Notes under the pieces: model-generated
The model's input: only the letters and a program-made list of their open reading frames with translations
Told to the model about the DNA's origin: nothing
Databases searched by the model: none
Shown here: one piece after another, positions 17,713 to 25,201 of the stretch
How the letters are laid out: the number at the start of each line of letters is the position of its first letter
Position numbering within the stretch: position 1 is the first letter of the stretch
DNA from: JAHHUH01 sp045123075
Lineage (GTDB): Bacteria; Bacillota; Negativicutes; Acidaminococcales; Acidaminococcaceae
Direction: 5' to 3'
Length of the DNA stretch: 26,555 nt
Assembly: GCA_045123075.1 (NCBI GenBank)
Contig: JBGVIJ010000022.1
Coordinates: forward strand, 1-26,555
Made by a program: the position numbers and the translations under genes

Positions 17713-17743
17713 ACTATACACTATATAGTCGGAATATAGTCAA
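17713..17743 (-). promoter_or_regulatory. MerR-type promoter of the 105-residue protein gene
   Basis: Minus strand: -35 TTGACT (17743-17738), 19-bp spacer, -10 TATAGT (17718-17713). The dyad (17720-17740) has arms ACTATATT and TATATAGT, one base off perfect. Predicted start near 17706, only about 28 nt before the ATG. The promoter overlaps the last codons and stop (17723-17721) of the upstream SBP gene, so the small gene can be transcribed on its own at high level. Confidence 0.82.
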
Positions 17744-18713
17744 GAAATTTTTCTGGATAAGCAGCTTTTGCCAAATCTTCTACACCTAAAACAAAATGTT
17801 GGGAACAAGTTAAAAGATGAGCAGAAGGAATAGTTATTACACTTTTATGTTTTCCTGCATTCGTTGTAAGGTACGCCTTATTTTCCAAAAGTTGTTGCTT
17901 TAAAAATTCAGGACTATTCTTTCCATCAAAATTCCAATCGCCTATGACAAAACTATCCGGATTAAGTTTAACAATTACTTCCTGAGATAAACGACAAGAT
18001 TGTTCATAGCCAAGTTCTTGCGTAACATCCTGTAAGAAAGCTTGGCGACAAGCATCATAAAAAGTTCCTTCCGGTGAAAAGTATGCTCCATTACCACTAA
18101 TGAAAAGCACTCTCCTCTTATTTTTTATATTAATCAATCTATCTTGAACTTTTTTCAAGCGCTCTTCCATTTTCGCAACAAGTTTTGCTCCGTTATCAGG
18201 TTCACCTACAACTTGAGCAAGTTCAAGTATTGCATTTTTAATTTCTTGCAAATTAGAAGGTGTCTTATAAACATAAACCTTCATTCCCATATCACGCATA
18301 GTTTGATAACTTTCCGGTGGGAAGAAATCAGAAATAAGTACCAAATCAGGATTCAACCCCATTACGCTTTCAGGAGCATTCCCATAAGCACGATTAGGTA
18401 TTTTCTTTACACGCTCTACTATGTTTGAAATACCGCCATCATCTGCCAAATGAGTTACACTTATAATTCTTTCTATTGGTACTAAATCCATTAGTATTTC
18501 ATCCGTCCCTATAGACATCGAAACTATACGTTGTGGTTTAGATGAGAAATTAAGCTTTGCACCGGTAATATCTGTAAGCACATAACCAGCATCACTAGTT
18601 TTATTAATAGTACTTTTTTCTTTACTACACCCCACACTCAAACAAAGTATAAGGAAACAAAAAAGAACCTGTAAAAAATTAAAATAATTAAACGCCTTAA
18701 TATTTTTTAGCAT
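17721..18713 (-). CDS. Lipoprotein substrate-binding protein, BtuF/FecB type (behind the TonB receptor)
   Basis: Class III binding protein of 330 residues for a BtuC/FecCD-type importer. Signal peptide with a good lipobox, LSVGC, giving a lipidated Cys29. The conserved segment PQRIVSMSIGTDEILMDLV and LNPDLVLISDFF match the other SBPs in the window, as does the C-terminal AKAAYPEKF. Start: ATG 18713 with AAGAGG seven nt upstream; the frame stays open 13 codons further upstream without a site. It follows the TonB receptor gene by 133 bp with a modest hairpin between, so it may be transcribed by read-through; I found no MerR-type promoter of its own. No terminator is seen at its 3' end, which runs into the next promoter. 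Ligand probably that of the receptor. Confidence 0.92.
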   Translation of the reverse strand: MLKNIKAFNYFNFLQVLFCFLILCLSVGCSKEKSTINKTSDAGYVLTDITGAKLNFSSKPQRIVSMSIGTDEILMDLVPIERIISVTHLADDGGISNIVERVKKIPNRAYGNAPESVMGLNPDLVLISDFFPPESYQTMRDMGMKVYVYKTPSNLQEIKNAILELAQVVGEPDNGAKLVAKMEERLKKVQDRLINIKNKRRVLFISGNGAYFSPEGTFYDACRQAFLQDVTQELGYEQSCRLSQEVIVKLNPDSFVIGDWNFDGKNSPEFLKQQLLENKAYLTTNAGKHKSVITIPSAHLLTCSQHFVLGVEDLAKAAYPEKFLDYIPTI

Positions 18714-18771
18714 TGTGCAGCCTCTTTTAAAGTTAAAGATGTCGTTATCCATTCGTTAATAAATGTATTAA

Positions 18772-18800
18772 ATACAAACAAAGCGAAGCCGTAGCCTCGC
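18772..18800 (-). terminator. Possible (leaky) terminator after the TonB receptor gene
   Basis: On the minus strand a 7-bp stem, GCGAGGC and GCTTCGC (one G-U pair), closes a stable UACG tetraloop and is followed by a broken T-run, TTTGTTTGTATTT. The short stem and interrupted T-run suggest partial termination, leaving some transcription for the SBP gene downstream. Confidence 0.6.
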
Positions 18801-18846
18801 CCTGTTTGAAAGGATAAGTATAATGTTTTATGAAAGGATGAATTTT

Positions 18847-20766
18847 TTAGAAGGAGTATTCAGCACCAATGAGGAAGCGACGAGATTGAGCGGGGCAATT
18901 ATATGTTCCCATTGCACTATCGTAACCAGCTTGTTCGCAATATGCTTCATTGAGCAGATTATAACCCTTAGCAAATATTTTTAGATTTTGAGCCGCTTGA
19001 TAGTTAATAGTCAAATCCAATGTCAAATAATCATTTTCAGCATAGGATTGTTTGTAATTGTGGATACCAGTAGAGCCACCGGCACCATATCTTAAGAATA
19101 AATCTGCATTCCATTTTTCATCATGGTATCTTACACCTAATCTATACAAATTAGGCATATAATTCCAATCCCTTTCAAAGCCTGCACCAGCATCATTATT
19201 TTCAACTTTGATGTAAGTATAAGAAGCTTCTAAATCTAAATTATTATTTAATTTATGATTGGCAGTTAATTCTAACCCTCTTTTCTTTTGCTCATCAACA
19301 TTGCGTACATAAGCAGTTGCCCAACCATCATTAGTATACCAATCAATCGCATCCTTTAAATCGCTCTCAAAGTAATTTAATCCAATATTTGTTTTGTCAG
19401 ATACACTTACCATATATCCTACAGACCAAGTATCACCAGTTTCAGGCTTCAAGTCAGGATTACCAAACATACCATAACCGCCACCATAATCTACAAAATA
19501 ATACAAATCATCTGTATTAGGTGCTTTAAATACTTGTCCCCAATTGATGTATGCATGACTATGTTCATTAAACTTTTTATTTAATCCTGCACTAAAGGTA
19601 GTTTCATTACCAGCTTCACTATGATTATCATAACGTGCACCTGCATTCAATGACCAAGACGGAGCAAATTCCCAAACATCGTTAACAAACAACGCAACGT
19701 TATCAATTTTCTTCTCATTTTGATAATATAATTCGTTAAATGCCTTTGCTTCACGCCAAGATGCACCTACAACTAATTTATTAGTATCAGAAAGAGTAAT
19801 GGCTTGTTGTACATCTAAACCATTAGTTTTTTCTTGCATACCACCAGAGAAATAATAATCTAGTTCATTATGATAAAATTGTAAGTAACCTTGGTCTTTT
19901 TCATTTAATGTCCAATCATATTTTGCATAAAAATTATCAGTACGTTTTTCAATACGCTGAGAAGCATATTTTAATTGAGAAGTACCATAACCATCAGATT
20001 TACTATAGTCATAACCTACTGAAAGATTACTATCATCAGTTAATTCTTGAGTTATATTTACTGAAACTTTTTCATTATCCATATTTAAATCATACGGCCA
20101 ACGTTTGGTAGTATCAGTTTTATAGTCTCTATACTTATAATAATCTTGTTTATACTTAGAAGCAGAAACATTAACTCCAGTCTTATCCTGTTTAGCTGAA
20201 TACATAACATTATAGTCTTGAGTTCCATTAGAACCAAATCCAACAGAAACCTTGCCAAAACTTCTATCTGCTTTTTTGGTAATAATATTAACAACACCAC
20301 CTACAGCATCAGAACCATAGAGTGCCCCACCAGAACCTTTCAATACTTCAATACGATCAATTACTCCTACATCTGGTAATTGATTCAAATCATAGCCAGA
20401 TCGTCCGTTCATTGTACCAATATCAAAGTTAACTCTCCTACCATCTATTAATACTAAAACACGTTCATCACCATTAAGCATAATAGCTTTTTCATACGAG
20501 CCATTACCTTTATCTAAAACATTTGCACCAGGTATGTCTTTCATTACTTCTGCTACATCAGTATAATGTCTACTTTCAATTTGTTCAGCAGTTACAACGG
20601 TAATATTTGCAGGAGTATCCACTAATTTAGTTTCAGTTCTCGCAGCAGTAACTACATACTCATCCAAAGTAAAAGTATCCAATTCACTTGCGTGTACTGG
20701 TGTACCCCATTGCACAGAACCTAAAATCAGCGCTGTCATAAGCATTGCTTTAGTCATCTTTTTCAT
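18847..20766 (-). CDS. TonB-dependent outer-membrane receptor
   Basis: Outer-membrane beta-barrel that imports a scarce ligand using TonB energy. Signal peptide residues 1-26 (ending PVHA); a TonB-box-like stretch DEYVVTA at about 33-39; plug domain about 45-165 with the typical VLVLIDGRRV and RIEVLKGSGGALYGSDAVGGVVNI-type segments; the remaining part forms the barrel, and the last residue is Phe, as required for barrel assembly. The length (639) is close to BtuB (about 600) and heme or siderophore receptors. It proves an outer membrane in this host. ATG 20766 has AGGAG eight nt upstream. MerR-type promoter at 20898-20928. Ligand is inferred from context to be a corrinoid, heme or similar chelate. 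Confidence 0.95.
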   Translation of the reverse strand: MKKMTKAMLMTALILGSVQWGTPVHASELDTFTLDEYVVTAARTETKLVDTPANITVVTAEQIESRHYTDVAEVMKDIPGANVLDKGNGSYEKAIMLNGDERVLVLIDGRRVNFDIGTMNGRSGYDLNQLPDVGVIDRIEVLKGSGGALYGSDAVGGVVNIITKKADRSFGKVSVGFGSNGTQDYNVMYSAKQDKTGVNVSASKYKQDYYKYRDYKTDTTKRWPYDLNMDNEKVSVNITQELTDDSNLSVGYDYSKSDGYGTSQLKYASQRIEKRTDNFYAKYDWTLNEKDQGYLQFYHNELDYYFSGGMQEKTNGLDVQQAITLSDTNKLVVGASWREAKAFNELYYQNEKKIDNVALFVNDVWEFAPSWSLNAGARYDNHSEAGNETTFSAGLNKKFNEHSHAYINWGQVFKAPNTDDLYYFVDYGGGYGMFGNPDLKPETGDTWSVGYMVSVSDKTNIGLNYFESDLKDAIDWYTNDGWATAYVRNVDEQKKRGLELTANHKLNNNLDLEASYTYIKVENNDAGAGFERDWNYMPNLYRLGVRYHDEKWNADLFLRYGAGGSTGIHNYKQSYAENDYLTLDLTINYQAAQNLKIFAKGYNLLNEAYCEQAGYDSAMGTYNCPAQSRRFLIGAEYSF

Positions 20767-20802
20767 AACTTCATCTCCTAACCATTTTTCAACTTTCCTA
20801 GA

Positions 20803-20818
20803 TTAAGTGTTAACTTAA
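20803..20818. repeat. Short inverted repeat in the TonB receptor leader
   Basis: TTAAGT and ACTTAA around four bases, located about 40 bp upstream of the receptor start codon. It could be a weak RNA hairpin or a small operator. Short AT-rich repeats of this kind occur by chance, so support is low. Confidence 0.35.
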
Positions 20819-20878
20819 AATTATCGTTCCATCTTTAATGATTACGCTAAAATGTGAGAGTGAAGCATTACCTTAATC

Positions 20879-20895
20879 AAGATGTTTTACATCTT
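20879..20895. repeat. Inverted repeat at the TonB receptor transcription start
   Basis: AAGATGT and ACATCTT around TTT, a perfect 7-bp-armed repeat just downstream of the predicted -10 (20903-20898). The predicted start (about 20891) falls within it, so it fits a second operator better than an RNA hairpin. No equivalent is seen at the other four MerR-type promoters. Confidence 0.5.
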
Positions 20896-20897
20896 AT

Positions 20898-20928
20898 ATA
20901 ATAGCCTATATAGTAACTTTACAGTCAA
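20898..20928 (-). promoter_or_regulatory. MerR-type promoter of the TonB receptor gene
   Basis: Minus strand: -35 TTGACT (20928-20923), 19-bp spacer, -10 TATTAT (20903-20898). The dyad (20925-20905) has a conserved right arm TATATAGG and a weaker left arm ACTGTAAA. Predicted start near 20891 gives a leader of about 124 nt, the longest of the five. Confidence 0.78.
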
Positions 20929-20963
20929 GAAAATATTTATACAGGTTAAACCTAGAATTACTT

Positions 20964-21731
20964 TTATAAACAAATAATCTCAAATTCATTAGAGATTATT
21001 CTTTTAGAATTCTTGTCAAATTCAAATAGCAATACCGCTTCAGCACCACTATACCTACATATAATTTTTTCGTCTTGAATAATGACACTTTCGCCAACAG
21101 TCATATCCATCCAATTTGTTTTTCCCGTTTGGTTACACAACACAAAAGGTAGTCCTGTAATTTTAGTAACCTTCTTCCACGATAGTAAGGGACTTCCCAT
21201 CTCAGGAGTTGCCGGCCAAGCAGCAATATCTATAATAAATTCAGCACCTTGCTCTTTTAAAGATAAAGGTCTTTCATCAAACCAAGAATCAGCACAAACA
21301 AGTACACCTACATTTAAGCCATCACAATTTGTTGTGCTAACTTTTTCTCCTGGACTAGCCCACTTTTCTGCACCATGTTTTTCTCCGTAAATTTTACGAT
21401 GCCTACTTTGAAGGGCTCCATCTGGAGAGAAAACAAAACATGTATTATGATGCAGGCTAGTTTCAGAATCGTATTCTCCACAACCAAGTAAAAGATAGAC
21501 ATTTTGTTCTTGAACTGCTTTACGGATGCTATCTAAATATGGTGCAGGCTGAACTTCCAACTTACGAGTTTCATCTAATCTATGGAAGTAGTAGCCTTGT
21601 ACCGCAGTTTCAGGTGTAACTACAATTCTCGCACCATTTTCTCCTGCTATTTTTATAGCTTGCTCTATTTTTTTAAGATTACTTTCTTGTGGACCACAAC
21701 TTACTTCTAAATGACAAAGTGCAATCTTCAT
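20964..21731 (-). CDS. Carbon-nitrogen hydrolase (nitrilase-superfamily amidase)
   Basis: Cytoplasmic hydrolase of an amide or nitrile C-N bond. The catalytic triad of the superfamily is in place: Glu41 in VTPET, Lys113 in RHRKIYG and Cys146 in GVLVCADSWF. Length (255) is typical of single-domain omega-amidase-like members. No signal peptide. ATG 21731 has AGGGAAG seven nt upstream and follows the CbiZ-like gene by 18 nt, so both probably share the MerR-type promoter at 22865-22895. The neighbour also breaks an amide of a corrinoid, so side-chain amides of a tetrapyrrole are a plausible substrate (inference); a glutamine-type or unrelated amide cannot be excluded. No clear terminator follows before the TonB receptor promoter. 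Confidence 0.9.
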   Translation of the reverse strand: MKIALCHLEVSCGPQESNLKKIEQAIKIAGENGARIVVTPETAVQGYYFHRLDETRKLEVQPAPYLDSIRKAVQEQNVYLLLGCGEYDSETSLHHNTCFVFSPDGALQSRHRKIYGEKHGAEKWASPGEKVSTTNCDGLNVGVLVCADSWFDERPLSLKEQGAEFIIDIAAWPATPEMGSPLLSWKKVTKITGLPFVLCNQTGKTNWMDMTVGESVIIQDEKIICRYSGAEAVLLFEFDKNSKRIISNEFEIICL

Positions 21732-21749
21732 AAAACAACTTCCCTTTCT

Positions 21750-22835
21750 CTACGCTTGTTTCGCTTTAATAATCTTATTGAATAAAACTTTCCAAGGAAC
21801 AAGCATTCCATCTATATCAACTTTTGAAATTTGCTCACCTTCTACATTGTAAAAAGAGGCAAGCGTATCTAAAATACTTTGTCCAGCCAATTGCATTTCT
21901 TCTGCACTGATAAGCTCCCACAAGAATTGGTCAAGTAAATGGATATATAAAGATGTATAGGTAAGCATAGCTTTATCTTTAGCAAGATTTTCAGCAGCTA
22001 ATAGATATACAGGTTTAATATTTTCTTTAGTACACTCTTGATATTCTTCCCACATTCCACCGGGTAAAATGCCAAATCGTTTTAAACGACGGAACACGTT
22101 ATGCTGCATAGCTGCATTCAGACCAGCTTGTTTTTCCAAAGCACGCTTTACTGCTTTGATTACCACCTTACCAATCAACTCACCAAGCTTGGAATGTTTA
22201 CCAGTATTTTCAAAATACAACTTGCTTTCAGAATTAGCAACAATAATAGTTTGGTCTGTACCGGAACCAGTTGCCAAACCATTGGAGTAATTGCTGCCTG
22301 CCAAAAGTTCTTGAATAGCAGCAGTCTTGGCTTCCGTGCAAGTTACAAGAGCACGAGTTAAAGCTCCAGCAGGCAAATCACAATCTAAAACTAACATAAT
22401 ATTTATAGTTCCGAACTTTTCAGGCTTATCGATAGGCTTATAGTAATTAGAAGGGTCACCTACACGTCCGCCATTAGTTTCAATACCAGCAGTTACAATT
22501 GCTGTTACTTGTAAATCTTTGTAAGACATTTTTTCCACAACAGCATTTTCCATACTTGCGGCAGTTCCCATTCCAGAAACCATATCCGGATTTAAAGCTA
22601 AGCGTTTAGAAATTAAACGCATGTGTTCAACATAAGTATCTGCTAATACTTCACAAGGCATACCAGAACCTTGCTTTGCATCATAATTATAAACAGCAAC
22701 GTAATCTTCGTGATAACCACCGTTATAAACGGACGTACTCAAAACTTTACGCTTACCATTAAAGAAAATTACTATGCTTTTATCGTAAAAATATACTTTA
22801 TCACCAGTGGAAAGGGTACAAATTTGCTCAGACAT
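21750..22835 (-). CDS. cbiZ: CbiZ-family adenosylcobinamide amidohydrolase, with C-terminal extension
   Basis: CbiZ cleaves the aminopropanol arm from adenosylcobinamide to give adenosylcobyric acid in corrinoid salvage. Motifs of that family are clear: TAGIETNGGRVGD at residues 115-127, GTINIMLVLDCDL near 142-154, TEAKTAAIQEL near 168-178 and GLATGSGTDQ near 187-196. The CbiZ domain ends near residue 250; about 100 further residues, largely helical, are not part of the usual family and I do not recognise them. No signal peptide. ATG 22835 has AAGGAG six nt upstream; the leader is only about 22 nt. It heads a two-gene unit with the nitrilase. Its presence is the strongest clue that the pathway handles a corrinoid, although a CbiZ homologue might act on another tetrapyrrole amide. 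Confidence 0.88.
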   Translation of the reverse strand: MSEQICTLSTGDKVYFYDKSIVIFFNGKRKVLSTSVYNGGYHEDYVAVYNYDAKQGSGMPCEVLADTYVEHMRLISKRLALNPDMVSGMGTAASMENAVVEKMSYKDLQVTAIVTAGIETNGGRVGDPSNYYKPIDKPEKFGTINIMLVLDCDLPAGALTRALVTCTEAKTAAIQELLAGSNYSNGLATGSGTDQTIIVANSESKLYFENTGKHSKLGELIGKVVIKAVKRALEKQAGLNAAMQHNVFRRLKRFGILPGGMWEEYQECTKENIKPVYLLAAENLAKDKAMLTYTSLYIHLLDQFLWELISAEEMQLAGQSILDTLASFYNVEGEQISKVDIDGMLVPWKVLFNKIIKAKQA

Positions 22836-22864
22836 ATTTTTCTCCTTAAAGTATGTTTTTACTC

Positions 22865-22895
22865 ATTTTAAAATATATAGTTGTTATATAGTCAA
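22865..22895 (-). promoter_or_regulatory. MerR-type promoter of the cbiZ-nitrilase unit
   Basis: Minus strand: -35 TTGACT (22895-22890), 19-bp spacer, -10 TAAAAT (22870-22865). The dyad arms are ACTATATA and TATATATT around 5 bp. Predicted start near 22858, about 22 nt before the cbiZ start codon. Lies just after the terminator of the preceding operon. Confidence 0.82.
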
Positions 22896-22919
22896 GAAAA
22901 TAATTATTCCATAAAACAC

Positions 22920-22951
22920 AAATCCCTCCATCCTTTCAGACGGAGGGATTT
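22920..22951 (-). terminator. Terminator of the nifD2-nifK2-SBP operon
   Basis: Ten-bp stem, AAATCCCTCC and GGAGGGATTT, around a 12-base loop, followed on the minus strand by TTTGTGTTTTA (counting the last T of the stem). It lies 40 bp past the SBP stop and 25 bp before the next MerR-type promoter. Confidence 0.85.
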
Positions 22952-22991
22952 ATCAGTTATATTATTTAAACCTTTTTGTTATAGGCATACT

Positions 22992-23936
22992 TTAAAACTT
23001 CTTCCCATAAGCTAATTCATAAATCTTTACAATACCATCTACAACATATTGAGACCCACAACCTCGGTATTTTTCATCAAGCAGATAAACATTACCATTT
23101 TTAACCGCTTTTAAATTCTTATAAGGTTCATTATTAATAAAATCATTTTTAAAAACTTCTGGATTATTATTTTTATGGTGACTCCAAGTAGGCAAAAAGA
23201 CCATATCGGGATCAACTTTCATAACTTGTTTTGCTGAAAGTCTTTCTCCCATCTTTAGTCCCATCTGTGCAGCGCCATTGATAACACCAGCGTGAACACA
23301 AATATCGTGGAACAAACCGTTTACATTGCCATAAGCACCTGCAAAAGTGAAGCCTAACACAACTTTCTTGGGAACATTATTGATTTCAGAAAAATGTCTA
23401 ATGCTATCCAGCTTTCTATTCATTTCTTCAACAATAGTACGTCCTTTTTCTTCTTCACCTACTACAATAGAAATCTCTTTAATTTTCTCTTTGATATTTT
23501 CAATATTATTAGATGACCTGACAACAAAAACCTTTAAGCCTAAATCGCGCAGACTATCAACCATTTCCCTAGGTCCACCTTCCGGGAAAAGGACTAAATC
23601 AGGTGCCAAACCTAATATAACTTCGCAATTAGACCTTAAAGGAAGTTTAATTTCAATCTGTTGTGCTTTCTCAACTATTGATGACATATTAGGATCGATA
23701 CTATTATTACAAATGCCAAGAATTCTATCTGCTTCTACTAAAGCAAATAAAATCTCATCACTTGAGGTATTTAAAGAAATAATTTTACGCGGCTTCTCTT
23801 GTAAAAAGTGTTTATGTCCAGTTACATCTGTTATTGAAGCAATACTATCCGTGATTACTTTAGCATCAACAGCATTCCCCAATAGCATCCCTAACAAAAG
23901 ATATATCCCAACTATTAATTTTGCTAACTTCTTCAT
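22992..23936 (-). CDS. Periplasmic substrate-binding protein, BtuF/FecB type (operon C)
   Basis: Class III binding protein of 314 residues. Unlike the other two complete SBPs it has a type I signal peptide, cleaved after VDA (residue 25), and no lipobox, so it should be free in the periplasm. The conserved segment KIISLNTSSDEILFALV and LAPDLVLFPEG match its paralogues; the C-terminal VDGIVKIYELAYG corresponds to their AVYPE region. It overlaps the NifK-like stop by 4 nt (ATGA) and its own ribosome binding site is weak (GGAG 16 nt upstream), so translation probably depends on coupling. The repeated nitrogenase-K/SBP overlap suggests an evolutionarily kept pair. Ligand unknown. Confidence 0.92.
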   Translation of the reverse strand: MKKLAKLIVGIYLLLGMLLGNAVDAKVITDSIASITDVTGHKHFLQEKPRKIISLNTSSDEILFALVEADRILGICNNSIDPNMSSIVEKAQQIEIKLPLRSNCEVILGLAPDLVLFPEGGPREMVDSLRDLGLKVFVVRSSNNIENIKEKIKEISIVVGEEEKGRTIVEEMNRKLDSIRHFSEINNVPKKVVLGFTFAGAYGNVNGLFHDICVHAGVINGAAQMGLKMGERLSAKQVMKVDPDMVFLPTWSHHKNNNPEVFKNDFINNEPYKNLKAVKNGNVYLLDEKYRGCGSQYVVDGIVKIYELAYGKKF

Positions 23937-25201
23937 AAGGAATTATTGATATACTCCAATGTTCTTATTTGCCCAAAAATGTTTTGAACTAAATTATTCC
24001 AGCCTCTTATCCCCGCAAAACAACTACTTTTAGATTTCACTTTTCCCGCAGGCATAGAAAAGTTTAAATATAAAGTTCTTCTAAAATTTTGCAACATTAC
24101 GCGTTCTTTTTCAGTACTTAAAAGAAGTTGATAAGAACATTTTTCCAAAGGCGAAATATCTGACAAAATATTCCAGTTAAAATATTCAGCAGAGTTATTT
24201 GTAAGCTCACCACTACAATAACATCTTGAACATTTAAAGATATCTATTTCACTATCGTCAAAGGCTTTAAAAACACTTTCTGTCATAGAATTTGGCATTC
24301 TTGAAATAACTTGTTGCAGATTGAAATCAACAAAAAGATTACGCATATTATAAGCAGCATCGGCAATATCGCGTTGCAATACGGCAACTTCTTTTTCAAG
24401 TGCATCCTTTTTAGATTCCATTCCAAGCTCTTTACAAATGTTATCCAACCATTGCATTGTCCCCTTAAAGCCAAAGGGTATAGGCGCAACTAAATATCTT
24501 TGTCCAAATTTATCAAGTAGATATTCTGCAATTTCCAAGCTTATTTCTGGAACCAAAACAATATTTAATTCCGCTTCAGGAATTTTGTTTAACTCCTCTA
24601 TGGAAAGTTCATCTGCTCCTAACGAGATACCAACTTCAATTCCTACAGAAGTTAATAATCTTTTCAATTCAGTAAGATTACCTTCCCAATGAGGATAACT
24701 AGTACATACGCCTAATAGATTTACTTTTTTAGGCATGCGTTCTATTTTAGAAACTGCTATATTTTTTAACAAAGCAAGCATTGCAAGCCTATATCCAGAT
24801 TCAAAAGTACCGGTAAAACCACCAGCATCCAAAGCAATAACTTTAGAGCACACTGCTTCACTTTCGCATACACCTTTAATATCATCACCAATAAGGCTCA
24901 TGGAGCAACTGGAAATAACACTTAAAAGTTTAAGACTATCATTCAGTTTGACTGCTTCTTGTATGGTTTCTCGTAAAGAAATTTCGATACCATATAAAAT
25001 ATCATTTTCCCTTGCTTCTGTGCAAAACAGTCTTTGTTCATATTCCTTATTGATGTAGGCTAACTCGCGTTCACCAGTCAACGCACACCATCTAGGACTA
25101 TTAAAAATCACAACACTACCTTTAATGCTCAACAAAGCAACCGCTGCCCCCAACATTTGGCAGTAACCACTACAAGGTCTTAATTGTTCTAAATTACTCA
25201 T
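23933..25201 (-). CDS. Nitrogenase component 1-like protein, K type (copy 2)
   Basis: Second beta-like subunit. Cys14, Cys39 (in SPRWCALTG) and Cys99 (in SSCSMSLIGDD) have spacings of 25 and 60, identical to copy 1 and close to NifK. An extra Cys60 aligns with Cys64 of copy 1. A cluster CSRCYC near residue 305 has no obvious partner in copy 1. Length 422. Start: ATG 25201 with AGGAG eight nt upstream, overlapping the D-like stop by 8 nt; a TTG two codons earlier is possible but badly placed. Copies 1 and 2 are clearly diverged, so they may form separate reductases acting on different substrates or steps, or a single larger assembly (inference). No NifH gene accompanies this copy within the window. 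Confidence 0.88.
   Translation of the reverse strand: MSNLEQLRPCSGYCQMLGAAVALLSIKGSVVIFNSPRWCALTGERELAYINKEYEQRLFCTEARENDILYGIEISLRETIQEAVKLNDSLKLLSVISSCSMSLIGDDIKGVCESEAVCSKVIALDAGGFTGTFESGYRLAMLALLKNIAVSKIERMPKKVNLLGVCTSYPHWEGNLTELKRLLTSVGIEVGISLGADELSIEELNKIPEAELNIVLVPEISLEIAEYLLDKFGQRYLVAPIPFGFKGTMQWLDNICKELGMESKKDALEKEVAVLQRDIADAAYNMRNLFVDFNLQQVISRMPNSMTESVFKAFDDSEIDIFKCSRCYCSGELTNNSAEYFNWNILSDISPLEKCSYQLLLSTEKERVMLQNFRRTLYLNFSMPAGKVKSKSSCFAGIRGWNNLVQNIFGQIRTLEYINNSL

Noticed and set aside
18806..18840. Direct repeat TGAAAGGAT, twice here and once inverted in the terminator loop at 22930
   Set aside because: Nine bases only, on different strands and without a common position relative to genes; probably chance.
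18714..18846. A sixth MerR-type promoter before the lipoprotein SBP behind the TonB receptor
   Set aside because: No TTGACT with a 19-bp spacer and dyad is present; read-through past the modest hairpin is the simpler explanation.
20767..20963. A cobalamin riboswitch before the TonB receptor or cbiZ
   Set aside because: The leaders are about 124 nt and about 22 nt, too short for the roughly 200-nt element, and I find no convincing B12-box arrangement. MerR-type promoters explain the control better.
23347..23949. A 200-codon plus-strand open frame within the operon C SBP gene
   Set aside because: Antisense to a clear SBP with family motifs; no ribosome binding site or promoter.
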